NCBI RefSeq assembly: GCF_011075055.1
Contig: NC_058137.1
Span: forward strand, 13,067,463-13,131,462
DNA from: Mangifera indica
Taxonomy: Eukaryota > Streptophyta > Magnoliopsida > Sapindales > Anacardiaceae
DNA length: 64,000 nt
Direction of reading: 5' to 3'
Positions 33,778 to 44,626 of this stretch are shown here, piece after piece. The notes under the pieces were generated by a model. The model searched no databases. It saw nothing but the letters and a program-made list of their open reading frames with translations, and had not been told where the DNA came from. The position numbers were made by a program, and so were the translations under genes. The number at the start of each line of letters is the position of its first letter. Position 1 is the first letter of the stretch.

Positions 33778-35311
33778 TGAAAAACTCTTTTGAATGGCTA
33801 AAATGAAACTACAAGGGGGATGAATAGCTTCTTTAAAAACAACTACTAAATTCTTTAAAAAAATCAAATTTATACACAAGAGCAATCAAATAATCAATTT
33901 TAACAAATCAATGAGCATGAACAATTTAATGCACACAAGCAATTAATGCAAATAATCAACAAATAACACATAATTAAAAAGAACTTAAATAAAGAGTAAA
34001 GTTTAGAAAAGCTTAATTTGGAGTGGTTCAGAGCTTTCTCTTACAAGCCTCCTACATCCACTTCTCCAAGTAAACCACCATAGAGTTCCATTATCACTTG
34101 AGAAACTTCTTAACTCTTAATTTGTCTCAGATTGCACCCAATACACTAATTGATAGGAGATTTCGCCTACAAGTGATTGAAATACAAAATTTTGAGTTTT
34201 GAATGTCTCAAAAAGGTTGAAAGTATAAGTTTTGCATAAATATACTCTCAAATATGTGAGTTCAAGCTTGTTGGGAGATTTATAAAGAAGAATAGAGAAT
34301 GAGCAATGAAGGAGAATAGCAAGATTTTCTTTATTTTGTTTTTCTCTCTTGTGTGTGTAACCCTAATCTCTTCAAACAAAGCTTGAGTGACGGGTCTGAG
34401 CAATGTTTTCGTTGAGCTAAGTTGCCTAAAAAAAGTAGTCGTTTTTCTATTGAAAATGACATTTTGCTCTTAAAAAATCCATAGGCATAGTTGGCATGTT
34501 TAAAGAGCACGATTGACATCTGATTTTTACGATAAAGCCAACCTCAATTAGAGTTCCCAATGAATAGTTTTAAATGCACTAAGCATGAGTGGCACTTTCT
34601 TGGCATAGGCGGCTTGCTTCATATATTTTTTTTTGTAAAAACCCTAGAAGCTTGAATAACTTGCACGTCAACTTATGCACAATTGATGTATAGGCTTGAA
34701 TTTACAAAGGATACAATTTGCACAATTGAAGCATGGCTGGACAAGACTATGATGAAGTCTTCATTTGCACAATTGGACATGCCCTTTACAAAGCTAGAAT
34801 TTTTTATTTTCATGAAAAAGCATGGTTGGAATTATGAAGAGCATGACTAGACATGCCTTCATGGAGCGCAATTAGAATTCATAATGAAGCATGGTTGGAA
34901 TGTCTTTGCATGGTTGGCATTATTTTATGGAGCACGACTAGACATGTAATTGTGGAGCACGGCTGGAAGTGTGCTTGCACAGCTGGACAACTGTAGTGGC
35001 ACGGTTGGACTTTCTTTCTTGCACAATTGGAATTAATTTAAGACATGAAGACACATGGTTGGACTTCCTCCTTGCACGACTAGACATGTCGTTTTCTCTT
35101 TAAATTTCAACCAAGTTTTCAAAAGGTTGAACGGGAGGTGCACAACTTTGTCACGGGTAAGGCACTGCATATTATCTTTAGTCCAATTCTATCTTATTTT
35201 ACCTTACAAATTTCAAACTTTGTTTATTTTGTGATGCTTAATACATTCTTTAAGCATGTTGGTATTTTTAACTTATGTTTTTACCGTTATCAAAACTCTA
35301 AGGGTCCAACA
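33778..35311 (-). repeat. 5' LTR and primer-binding site of element D
   Basis: On the - strand it starts TGTTGGACCCTTAGAG and ends AGAGTTTTTCA. It is followed by TGGTATTAATGC (33775-33764), a degenerate initiator-tRNA primer site. The part at 34020-34110 matches the solo LTR at 50773-52205 and the LTR at 44627-45975. The stretch 34670-35085 carries about 16 copies of a GCAYRRYTRGAM motif. It contains no gene. Confidence 0.83.
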
Positions 35312-35628
35312 TAACCCAATTTTATGGGTTGTGCCCTTGTAAGCTATGCAAAAATTAAGGGGGTTGGGCCATGTTGTTGGCCGACTTGACCCCTTTGACA
35401 TGTTTAGCCTTAGGAATTTGGAGAGAAATATTCTCAGTGGATATTAGCTAATAACAATAGACTTGTAAGGTTTTTAATGAAAATTTAAAAGATCAATTGT
35501 TAATCTATAATTTTGCTTTGTTTTAAAAAAATGGTCGTTAAAATCTTAAAAATAGTACTTATAACGATTAGATATTTTATCCTCCTATTATTTTTTTTCT
35601 TGCTAAAGTCTATTATTTATGTAGTGTT
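35312..35628. other. Unassigned AT-rich DNA
   Basis: I see no gene. A short passage (35345-35400, GGGTTGGGCCATG and GACCCCTTTGACA) resembles 56055-56100, just outside the LTR of element G. Both are next to element boundaries and may be remnants of one repeat. Confidence 0.4.
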
Positions 35629-36680
35629 CCACCTAAATGGCTCATCCATTGTTGAACATATCATAACTACCTAAAGTTGTTGTTACAATAAATATTTTTA
35701 TAGTGACGAGTTTACAATTGTCATCAATTTATTTGTCATAATAATTGCATGTTAACGATAAGTTTTGTCACATTATCCATTTTATTTGCTGTTAAAATTC
35801 CTCCCCTTTACATATAAACATTTCTTATAATGATAGCATCAATTTTATCATTTTAACCATATTTTTACAATTTAGTATAAGAAATGATTTTGTCACAACA
35901 TATTTCCACTTAAACAATTTAGCTATCGTCTAATATGTCATGATTACCTAAGTTTCTGTCACAATAAATAATGTTATAATGACTGAGTTTACAACTATCA
36001 TCAATTAATGCGTCCTAATAACTTTCTAGTGACAATAAAATTTGTCCTATTACCATTTTTCTTTTGGCGCTACAATTTCCCTCCATTACGAATAAACATA
36101 TTTTATTGTAGGAATATTAATTTCTGTCACTTTAATTTTATCATCACAACTTAGTATAACAAATCATCTTATCACAACATATTTCCACCTCAATGGGTTA
36201 TCCATTGTTTAACATATTGTAACTACATAAATTTGTTGTAACAATAAATATTATTTTAGTGATGAGTTTATAATTGTCATCACTTATATTGGTCATAATA
36301 ATTGTATGTTGATAATAAGTTCTGTCATATTATCCATCTTTTATTTTGATGCCAAAATTTTCCTCCTTTATATATATACATGTTTTATTACGACAACATC
36401 AATTTTATTATTTTAACTATATTTTCACAATTTGATATAATGATTTATCTTATCACAGTATGTTTCTATCTAAACCGTTTAGTTAATGTTAATATGTCGT
36501 GACTACCTAAATTGTTATTACAATAAGTATTGCTATAGTGATAAATTTACAATTATCATTAATTAATTAATCATTATAACTTTATGGTGACGAAATTATT
36601 ACCACATTATCAACATTTTTTTAGCGCCAAAATTTCCTACCAAAAAACTATAGAAGAAATTATTGTGACAAACAATTTTC
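35629..36680. repeat. Tandem array of ~280-bp units in A-B-A-B order
   Basis: Unit starts are near 35629, 35906, 36185 and 36466, giving periods of about 277, 279 and 281. Units 1 and 3 share details (CATCCATTGTT, GTCATAATAATTG). Units 2 and 4 share others (a TAGTGACAA/TGGTGACGA block and GCGCYAMAATTTCC). This is a dimeric higher-order arrangement of ~557 bp. The last unit is partial. It has no coding potential. Confidence 0.8.
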
Positions 36681-37913
36681 ATGACTATTATATTATTATG
36701 ATCACATCTAATTACAAACATGGCTATAACTTGTTACATTGTTCAATAAATATAATGTCGGACATTCCATATATACATATAAAAGCAACTGGGCCCTGTC
36801 CACGTCAGCACCATCATAGCATTCATCTTTCTTTGTTTATCTGATATTATAATTAGTTTAATTATTTAGTCCATGTAATTAATGATAAATTCACATTACA
36901 AATTAGGATTAATTTTGAAAGCCTTTTCAATTTCATTGTATTCCTTTATTAACAAAATTTAAGAATTTTTTGAAACTAAATGAGCTATAAATTAATTATA
37001 ATTAAAGTAATATCTAGGGTCCATTTTTTAACCAAACAATAACCATGAACACTTTTTTCTTTCTTTTTCCTAATTGAGCACTTGAGATAAAAAATTGAAT
37101 TTTTTTTCCTCTTCTTCAGTAAGTCTTTGTTACTTGTCAACTTTGAGGAGCCACCGTTGGCTGGCTTGAATTTCAACAGAACCATTTTCTCCTCTGTTGT
37201 ATAGTGATGAAATAGAATTGATGGATCTGTCAGAATTTTCATCGCGATTAGCAAATTTTTTTGACCAAATTTATACACTACATTGACATGGTAAAAGTGC
37301 CCATATAGGTGTAAGATTTTGTAATGGTTGGACCATCGTAAAATTTGATACATGTGTTTTCTATTTGCTTTATCATTTGGAATTTGGGACTTTCGTAATT
37401 TAAATTTAGGCAAGTTCACCTACTTTATGTTAAAAAACAAAACAGAAAAAAAAAAAAGAAGAAGAAATAAATCTTTATCACGCTGAAATTCAATTTTAAA
37501 AGTTTTTATTGTAATGTTTACCTGTACTATCTAATTAATTTCATGTTTTAAAATTGAGTAATATTATGTATATTTATTTTAAATATACAAATAAATACAC
37601 ATTTATATGTATTATTATGTAATTTGATATTATTTTATTTTTAATTTAAAATTATTCAATTAAATAATAACACATATAAGTATAATTTATTTGTGTATTC
37701 AAAATAGATACATATGGTCTTATTGCTTAAAATTTAATTAGCTTTTTGAATTTCTTTTATCATTTGCTCTTCAAATTTAGTAGAGAAGAAATTTATATTT
37801 CTCACCCAAGGAAGGCAGGAGGATACCATAAGTTACCACCTCTTAAATTCATACACCATCCAAAACGTAATTCTTTTAGAAGGAGAAAATAATGGCCGAA
37901 TATACATACACAC

Positions 37914-37976
<63 letters not shown>

Positions 37977-38825
37977 TCTTATAATAATATGTAAATAAAT
38001 TAATGCTATCAATAAAATTTCGGCATCAAAACATTTTTTGAAACAATTTTATTTTCATAAATTTAAATTTCTCTTCACTTCCATTTCAATTCAAAGGCTT
38101 AGAAAAATGATATTGTTTGAAAATTATTTCTTCCCAAGTTTAAAATTTTTTAAAAAGAAAAACTTATACGACATTTAAAACCCGTTTCTTGTAATCTATT
38201 ACTAATATAGTTAATAAATCTAATTCTAAATATGAAAAATATTACGTAATGTTAACTTGAATATAGTCTCTAAAAAAATCTTTTTACTAAAATGCCACAA
38301 AAAATTATTATACAAAAAGAAAATTTAGTTTTTGGGAGTATTGTCCTTGTTGAGTTGCATTTCCTCCTAAATTAGTCCAATATATATTCTCAGATGAAAT
38401 TGAATTTTTTCCAATTTAAATATGCGGATTTCATTAAAAACAAAATTGACATTAGCAAGAGAACAATTAACAAAAAAATAACTTTTGGTCATTATAAATA
38501 TTTTTTTATGATTTTAGTAATTAATTATTTATACTCTTATTAAAATCAAATAAATTTATAATTTTCATAAAGAAAAAATTATCGTTAAAAATTTATTTTC
38601 TATCATTAAAAAGTTTTAATAACGAAAAAAATTTTATCATCACCTATTTTTTATAATTCCCATTAAAAATATTAGCAACGGACATTTCATTTAATACTAT
38701 CTTAAATTATTGTCTAAACTAATTTGTGAAAATAAAGTGCTAAATAGATTTTAAAATGATAAAATTCTCTACATGTAATTTTGTGATAGTGGTAATATGT
38801 GGAGGGCGGCTAGCAATTCATTTAT
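36681..38825. other. AT-rich intergenic DNA
   Basis: No gene is supported. A long open frame on the - strand at 36985-37419 starts at GTG and matches nothing I know. A microsatellite lies at 37926-37974. The rest is AT-rich without clear repeats. Confidence 0.5.
37926..37974. repeat. (AT)n microsatellite
   Basis: Preceded by an (ACAT)n-like stretch (37902-37925). About 24 AT dinucleotides are uninterrupted. Confidence 0.97.
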
Positions 38826-39560
38826 GGCCAAAAGACTTGTTCCCACCCAAGGTTTGGTGAAACTCAAAATTCATGCGGGTTAACTTTCAAAATTTTAAAT
38901 ATTCATAGTTTTGCTAAAATTTACTGTTAGAGTTAAAGGTAAAAATATTATTTAGTTAAAAATATTTAAAAAAAATTAAAAATTTATCACACTTCCCCCT
39001 TAGATTTAAAAATATAACAATTTTCTCTCATTCAAAATTTGAAATATAACTATTTCACCATCTTCCAACGCATTCTCACTCCCTCCTATCTTCTCTCTTT
39101 CTCCCAGTCTAAAATTCTAAACTTTTGTTAGAGATCATCAACGTCTTCTTTTGAAACGAAGACAAAAATCATCTTCATTCTCATATGAAAACAATTTGTC
39201 ATCTTTATTTGAGTCGAAGACTGCCCAGGCTAAGAGAGAGAGAGAGACCAAGAGGAAGAGAGAAGTAGGGGAGGGAGAAAGAAAACGGTTGGAGCTAGTG
39301 ATAGTCATCAAAAGTGGTGATAATTTCAAAACCTTAAAAAAAATTATCACTTTTCAAATATTGAGTAAAAAAAATTGCTAAATTTTTTAATTTATAAAAA
39401 AATGTGATAAATTTTTATTTTTTAATATTTGTAATTAAATAAAATTTTTATTTTTAATACAAATAATGAATTCAATAGAATGATAAGGCATTTAAACTTT
39501 AGAAAATTAATGAGTGCATGGTTTTACCAAATTTTTTGTGTGGAAATGTGTCTTTTGGAT
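38826..39560. mobile_element. Mutator-type MITE upstream of the bHLH gene
   Basis: This 735-bp element has inverted ends. The left begins GGCCAAAAGACTTGTTCCCA; the right is the inverse of ATCCAAAAGACACATTTCCA, and similarity continues for about 75 bases. Both flanks are TTCATTTAT (38817-38825 and 39561-39569), an exact 9-bp duplication. The interior has a GA-rich tract (39230-39290) and no complete gene. Its ends are clearly related to those of the MITE at 20131-20702. Confidence 0.88.
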
Positions 39561-39569
39561 TTCATTTAT

Positions 39570-40987
39570 TTTTATTTCATAATAATAAGCATCCTGAGCA
39601 CCCACCCATGCGAAACCCAAAAATGATTGCCCTTTTCTGCATGCGCAAATTTTCTAACTATATATTACGGACAACTATATTTACAATCAAGTCTCTCACT
39701 TCCAAACAAAACCCTTATGACCTCACCAAACTTGTACCACAGTCAGATCTCAATCAGACGAAGCTAATGATCAATGTAAGTTTATATTTAAGTTAGAGCT
39801 CTTCTTTCTTCTGATTGGTTAATGTGATTCATCATCATTAATCTCACAACCGTAGAAAAATTAATTAAATTACCAAGGTGTTTAGATCGAGCGAAAAAAA
39901 AATATTTACTAAACTCGCACCGAGTTCTCCTACTTCTTCGTCATTCTTACTTTCAACGTACAAAATTTGAGAAGAATTAAGAAGAGAGTGTATAATTTGG
40001 TTTAAATTATGAAATTAGATTAAATTATTTAAAAATTATAATTTGTTTAGTTTTGTTTATTTGATAAATTTTTACAATATAGTTTTCAATTTTAATTGCA
40101 ATTAGGAGATTTTTAAATCCAACTAAAAAATAAAATCTATTTTTAAAAAAAATATATATACACATATATATTTGATAAAAGTTTTTAATAGATTACTAAT
40201 TAGAGATACAGTTTGTTTTTTTATACTGATTTTGTCATTTTCTTATATTATGTATATATATTTTATATTTATTTTACAAATTTATATTATATTTTTGAAA
40301 GTTATAATTTAATTACTTTATTAAATAATATATATTTATAAATGAATGATTTTAATAAATTTAAATCGTAATTTAACCAGATCAAAATATGTTTTTTTAA
40401 TTTGGTTTGAAGCATAAAATGGTTTGGTTTGAAAAATTTTCAAATTGTTTCTATTTTTAAGTTTGGTATCAAAAAACTTCAAACTGTGCCAAACAGAATG
40501 ATGCATACCCCTAACTATTGATACCAAAATGTTTCATAAAAATTTTGTATTTAATATATGTAGTAATCTGTTAATTTATAACAGTAATTATGACAAAGGT
40601 TTTAAGAAAGTAAATGTTGGCGATAGGGAAACAATTCTTTAAATACATTCAATTTAAGAAAAATATCCTATTGACGCCAGATTACCTTTTTTTCATGTAG
40701 TAATATTTATAAACAAACTAATAAACTGCATCCAGCTAAACCCAACACATTAGCATCGACTAATGCTCTTGTTTTATAAATTCAATCAATGTAATGAAAC
40801 TAAATTCAAACTTGTTTTATATTTATATGGAGAATCAATTTCACTTGAATGATATTAAAAGACAAAATTTCAAACATAAGAAAAATGTAAAAACATTGTT
40901 TACTAATTACTAGGACCAACTAATAGAGGTTGGTGTATATGAGAATTCACATTAACCAAACCATAATTTATATATATAACTTAAATT
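39570..40987. other. AT-rich intergenic DNA
   Basis: No gene or clear repeat is visible. Short open frames here lack any recognisable motif or codon pattern. Confidence 0.5.
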
Positions 40988-40995
40988 GTGATGAT

Positions 40996-41927
40996 TAGGG
41001 TTGAATTTGGGTTGAATTGAATTTGAGCTCAACCGAGCTTGATTCAGTTCAGTTGATGAACAAACAAGCTTGAGCTCTAGCTCAAGCTAAACAAGCTAAG
41101 AAAATGGCTACTCAAGCTTGAGCTCATGAGCTATTCATAGTTTCTTAAAGTTAAAAAAAAAAAAAAAACCCCTAAAAAATGCTTTAACCGTTCTTAATCA
41201 ATACAACCAACTTTCCTCTAATATAAGAATATTGCTAACAAAAAAAATAGAAGCCTACGAAGTACAAGTGATTTGGAATAGATCAGGTTAACAAAATAGC
41301 ACACCACCATGCCAATGGTCGTAGCATTTCTTAAGTTCATGGATAGAACACATAAACAAAATAACCTAAAGATTCAAGGTTCTCAAGAGTAAAACTTGAT
41401 ATGGCTTTGTCTCAAAACTGAACACAACAACACAGAAAAGCAATAATAGACAAAACGCCAAATTAGAAACTCTAATTCCAAAATTAGGGTGTAGCAAGAA
41501 GATTGAAGAAGAGAAGGCCAAAATTAGGGTGAGGCAATAACGGAGTCGATTGGAACAGATGTCATCAACGGAGACAAAGATTGATGAGATTGCTATTAGT
41601 GAAAGCTAAAAGAAGAAGGAGAAGGGTAGAAGATTGAAGTGAAGATATGTGTGTGAAGGCTTGAAGGGTGAAGCAAGGGAAAAAGAAAAACCTCTTAACT
41701 TTCACTCTAATTTTTCATTGGAACGACACTATCCACTTAATGAGTCTAATGACACTTGGGCGGCTCAACTAGCTCATGAGTCATTCAACTACATTGCTTG
41801 ACCTCATTTACACTTATATACAAAGCTCGAGTTCGAGTTTAAACATGTTTTTGTTCGATTCATTTTGTGCTCATTCGAAATGAGTTTGAACTCAAAATCA
41901 AACAAACTTGGTTCAAATCTAACCCTA
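40996..41927. mobile_element. Non-autonomous hAT-like element with GAGCTC-rich ends
   Basis: The ends are TAGGGTTGAATTTGG and the inverse of TAGGGTTAGATTTGAACC. Flanks are GTGATGAT (40988-40995) and ATGATGAC (41928-41935), matching at 6 of 8. Subterminal stretches (41015-41135 and 41755-41900) are full of AAGCTTGAGCTC/GAGCTCAAGC-like words in both orientations, as in known non-autonomous hAT families of plants. It has no coding sequence. It ends ~750 bp before the bHLH start codon. Confidence 0.65.
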
Positions 41928-42549
41928 ATGATGACTAACTGATTTGCATTCTAAAGTTGATACTTTTGACACAACCTTAATTGAATTAATTCTTTAATCG
42001 AGACCAAAAAAGATTAAGTATGAACACCTAAATTTTTGTTAAATATGATGAGTTCAATTTGATTATCATCCACACTATGATAATTAAACTTTAACTCATA
42101 ATATATATTATTAGCTAGTTGTTTAATTGTTGTTGAGCATGAGATCAAGAAATGATTAGAGAGCCAAACTAATCAAATAATTAATGAGTAATTAATTGAA
42201 TGCTTGAACAATGTAATTTTTATGGCAACTTTTTGGAAAGGTTCATATTAAAAAAAAAAAATTAAAAAAAGTTGAACAATCTCTGAAACAAACAGGCAAA
42301 AATTATTCAGAAAAACTTCTTGTTGTAGTGTGCATTAAGAGCAAAAGAAGCCCCCCTAGAATTTCAGTGCTTGAGATTGGAAATGATTCATCATCAATAT
42401 TATTGAATGAAGATCATCAAGAAGAAGAAACCTAGCCATTGGTATTAAATGTTTACCCAGAGAGATTAAAAAAAATCTCGGCCGTTTGATGTTTTTTCAT
42501 TAGGGTGGGTCCACCTTCAGCCTCTCTTGTCAATCCTTCTTGTTCATCA

Positions 42550-42555
42550 TATATA
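42550..42555 (+). promoter_or_regulatory. Likely TATA box of the bHLH gene
   Basis: TATATA lies within CATATATACTCC, 122 bases before the start codon. The following CT-rich, then A-rich stretch (42556-42676) fits a plant 5' untranslated region. Assigned by position only. Confidence 0.55.
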
Positions 42556-42676
42556 CTCCTTCTTCATAAAAAAAATCTTCCCAAATCATCAACCTTCTTC
42601 TTAAAGAACAGTATTACATTTTTTTGAGTTGTTAAGTTGTAGCAAACCGGTTTTCAAAAGCTCACCGTTTTACGCC

Positions 42677-43399
42677 ATGGATATGAATCAAACTCGGCTC
42701 GGGAATCATGTATGGGAAGTTGAAATAGGGAATATCAAAGATCAAATCCTGCCTGACACAATTTCCGGATTCAATTCTCTACTTCCAAGCTATAACTTCG
42801 ATCTTCAAACGCCGCAAATCACTTTCTCATCAGCCTTAAACCACCCCTTTCCATCTTCCAACTTTTTTATTGAACAAATACAACACCAACAGGAAGTAGA
42901 GGAAGAAGAAGAGCCGGAAGAGGAGCTCGGTGCTATGAAAGAGATGATGTACAGGATCGCGGCAATGCAGCAAGTGGACATCGATCCATCCACCATTCAG
43001 AAGCCAAAAAGGCGAAACATTCGCATCAGCAACGACCCCCAGAGCGTGGCGGCGCGTCACCGACGGGAAAGAATCAGCGAAAAGATGAGAATTTTGCAAA
43101 GGCTTGTCCCGGGAGGCACAAAAATGGACACGGCGTCCATGCTGGACGAGGCCATCAGCTATGTCAAATTCCTGAAAAGGCAAATTCAGTTACTGCAATC
43201 GAATAATAATCAACAAAACATATCAACACAGACGCCACGCCTTGTGGACAGGCAACTTTCGCACCCAAAGACGACTACGAGTAACCCTCTTGCTTCATCA
43301 ACCACCACAATCTCACACCATCAGCAGCAGCTGGGTCCTAAAGTTACAAGCCAGGATGGAAAATTAGTAAGCTCAGTCAGTGGAAAAACAATTGATTAA
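42677..43399 (+). CDS. HEC3: HECATE3-like bHLH transcription factor, intact single exon
   Basis: A 240-residue protein. I place the start at the ATG at 42677 (GCCATGG context). The open frame extends 16 codons upstream to 42629, but only from a TTG with no ATG. The order is a variable N-terminus, a Glu-rich tract (about residues 73-84), the family block [20 protein letters not shown], a basic [10 protein letters not shown] stretch, and the bHLH (about 120-173) with [34 protein letters not shown] and YVKFLKRQ. A Ser/Thr/Gln-rich tail follows. Position 9 of the basic region is Ala instead of Glu, as known for HECATE/INDEHISCENT proteins. In Arabidopsis HECATE genes are intronless and act with SPATULA and auxin signalling in stigma and transmitting-tract development. 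The nuclear role and partners here are inferred. VAARHRRER resembles HEC3 more than HEC1/HEC2. It is the only clearly functional gene in the window. Confidence 0.92.
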   Translation: MDMNQTRLGNHVWEVEIGNIKDQILPDTISGFNSLLPSYNFDLQTPQITFSSALNHPFPSSNFFIEQIQHQQEVEEEEEPEEELGAMKEMMYRIAAMQQVDIDPSTIQKPKRRNIRISNDPQSVAARHRRERISEKMRILQRLVPGGTKMDTASMLDEAISYVKFLKRQIQLLQSNNNQQNISTQTPRLVDRQLSHPKTTTSNPLASSTTTISHHQQQLGPKVTSQDGKLVSSVSGKTID

Positions 43400-43558
43400 A
43401 TGTGTACATATTATCGTAACGAATAGCTTGTGTTACGCACAACCATATATTAAATATATTATAAAGTTTTTTATATCATGTATAATTTTATATAATAATA
43501 AGGTTTTTGGAGTGTGAAAGTTGGCCGGAAAGTTTGTTTGGGGGACTCTTTTTCCGGG

Positions 43559-43564
43559 AATAAA
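43559..43564 (+). terminator. Candidate poly(A) signal of the bHLH gene
   Basis: AATAAA lies 160 bases after the stop codon, in AT-rich DNA with TG-rich sequence downstream. Plant signals are loose, so this is only likely. Confidence 0.45.
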
Positions 43565-43599
43565 ACAGTGACGTGAGAAAGCCCTATTCAATATTATTA

Positions 43600-44626
43600 A
43601 TTCGCTTTTGGTGTATTTGTACATGGAGATGATCAATACGTACGAAAATGTGCATTTTTTGTCGAGGTATAAATTAAAGGATGAACGTACGTATAACCCA
43701 TGTGCAAATATGATGAATGATTTGGCCATTGGAGATAGAAGAGAATTTTAGTAAGGAATGATGATCTTTGTGCAGCTTCACAAGGTTGCTTATGAACTAA
43801 AGAAGAAAGGCCTAGCACAGGAAGAAAGTGAAACCCTAGATGGAGACCCTAAGTTTTGAAATGGATTTCATTTAATTTACGGTAGGAAGAAAACTTAGGG
43901 CAAGTTTAAATACAATTTATGTTTTTAAAGACAACAGATACAAAATATAATATGAAAAGTTTCTTCATAAAAAACAATAAATAAGCTTTCTATCATAAGA
44001 ATAATAATAATAATTAACTTACCGATGTTTAATTACGTTGACTAAAATATTCATTTATGAACACACACACATCTTTATCAACAATTATGATAGCTAAATC
44101 GAATATTTTTTTATCAACTACTTGACCCTTGTTAACTGAATATTTTTCTATGGCTTAAAAAGCTTATTTGATAAACTTCGCAAGAATATTTGCCAGTGAT
44201 TTTGAGAACATGCAAATAAATGAGGTCGATAAATTTTCAACCTCATATTAGTTTGTTAGGGTTCAAAATATGGTTGGTTGAACTCTTGGTCTAAAATTTG
44301 GCAGGTGAACCTTTTTTCTATACTTAAGAAGCCAAATTTTGTTGGGTCACATGGTCTTCTTCCCAGCAAACTCTTTTAACCAGTCTTACTATAATGTTTT
44401 CTTGAAGTATATATCGCTTTAAAGTTGGGCCTTTCTTTGTTCTACTTTTATTTTTGAAAATAAAATTTAGATGTATTTTATTTTGGTTAATGACATTTTC
44501 CCACCCAAGTTTGCTACGCTTATTCCACCCATGAAGTTTGAAAATAGAAGATTTATATATTGATTTTGATTCTGTGAGCGCAATTTGTTGTTACACTTTC
44601 AAGTGTTGTATTATTTTTTCACAATA
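43600..44626. other. Intergenic DNA with a possible MITE end
   Basis: No gene is visible. At ~44484-44550 the sequence GGTTAATGACATTTTCCCACC, followed by CAAGTTTG and ATGAAGTTTGAAAAT, resembles the left ends of the Mutator-type MITEs at 20131 and 38826. No right end was found, so it is at best a fragment. Confidence 0.4.

Larger units (their letters stand above)
26977..35311 (-). mobile_element. SIRE-like Ty1/copia element D, 3'-truncated and split by a hAT
   Basis: On the - strand: LTR (35311-33778), primer-binding site, gag, protease, then a hAT transposon (31916-28664), then pol through integrase, ending at ~26990 with a degenerate start of RT (NFDETYVS) where the LTR of element B begins. 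Gag and integrase resemble SIRE/Maximus-lineage elements. No 3' LTR is present. The CCCCAAAG duplication on both sides of the hAT lets the protease reading continue across it. Confidence 0.85.

Noticed and set aside
36985..37419. 144-codon open frame on the - strand
   Set aside because: It begins at GTG (plant genes use ATG), matches no family I recognise, and lies in AT-rich DNA without promoter or splice signals. It is possibly a remnant, but not supported as a gene.
42629..42676. Upstream extension of the bHLH frame
   Set aside because: The extension starts at TTG and contains no ATG. The family start fits the ATG at 42677 in a strong context.
42805..43183. Open frames on the - strand across the bHLH gene
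   Set aside because: They are shadows of the coding sequence on the other strand; the bHLH motif is unambiguous.
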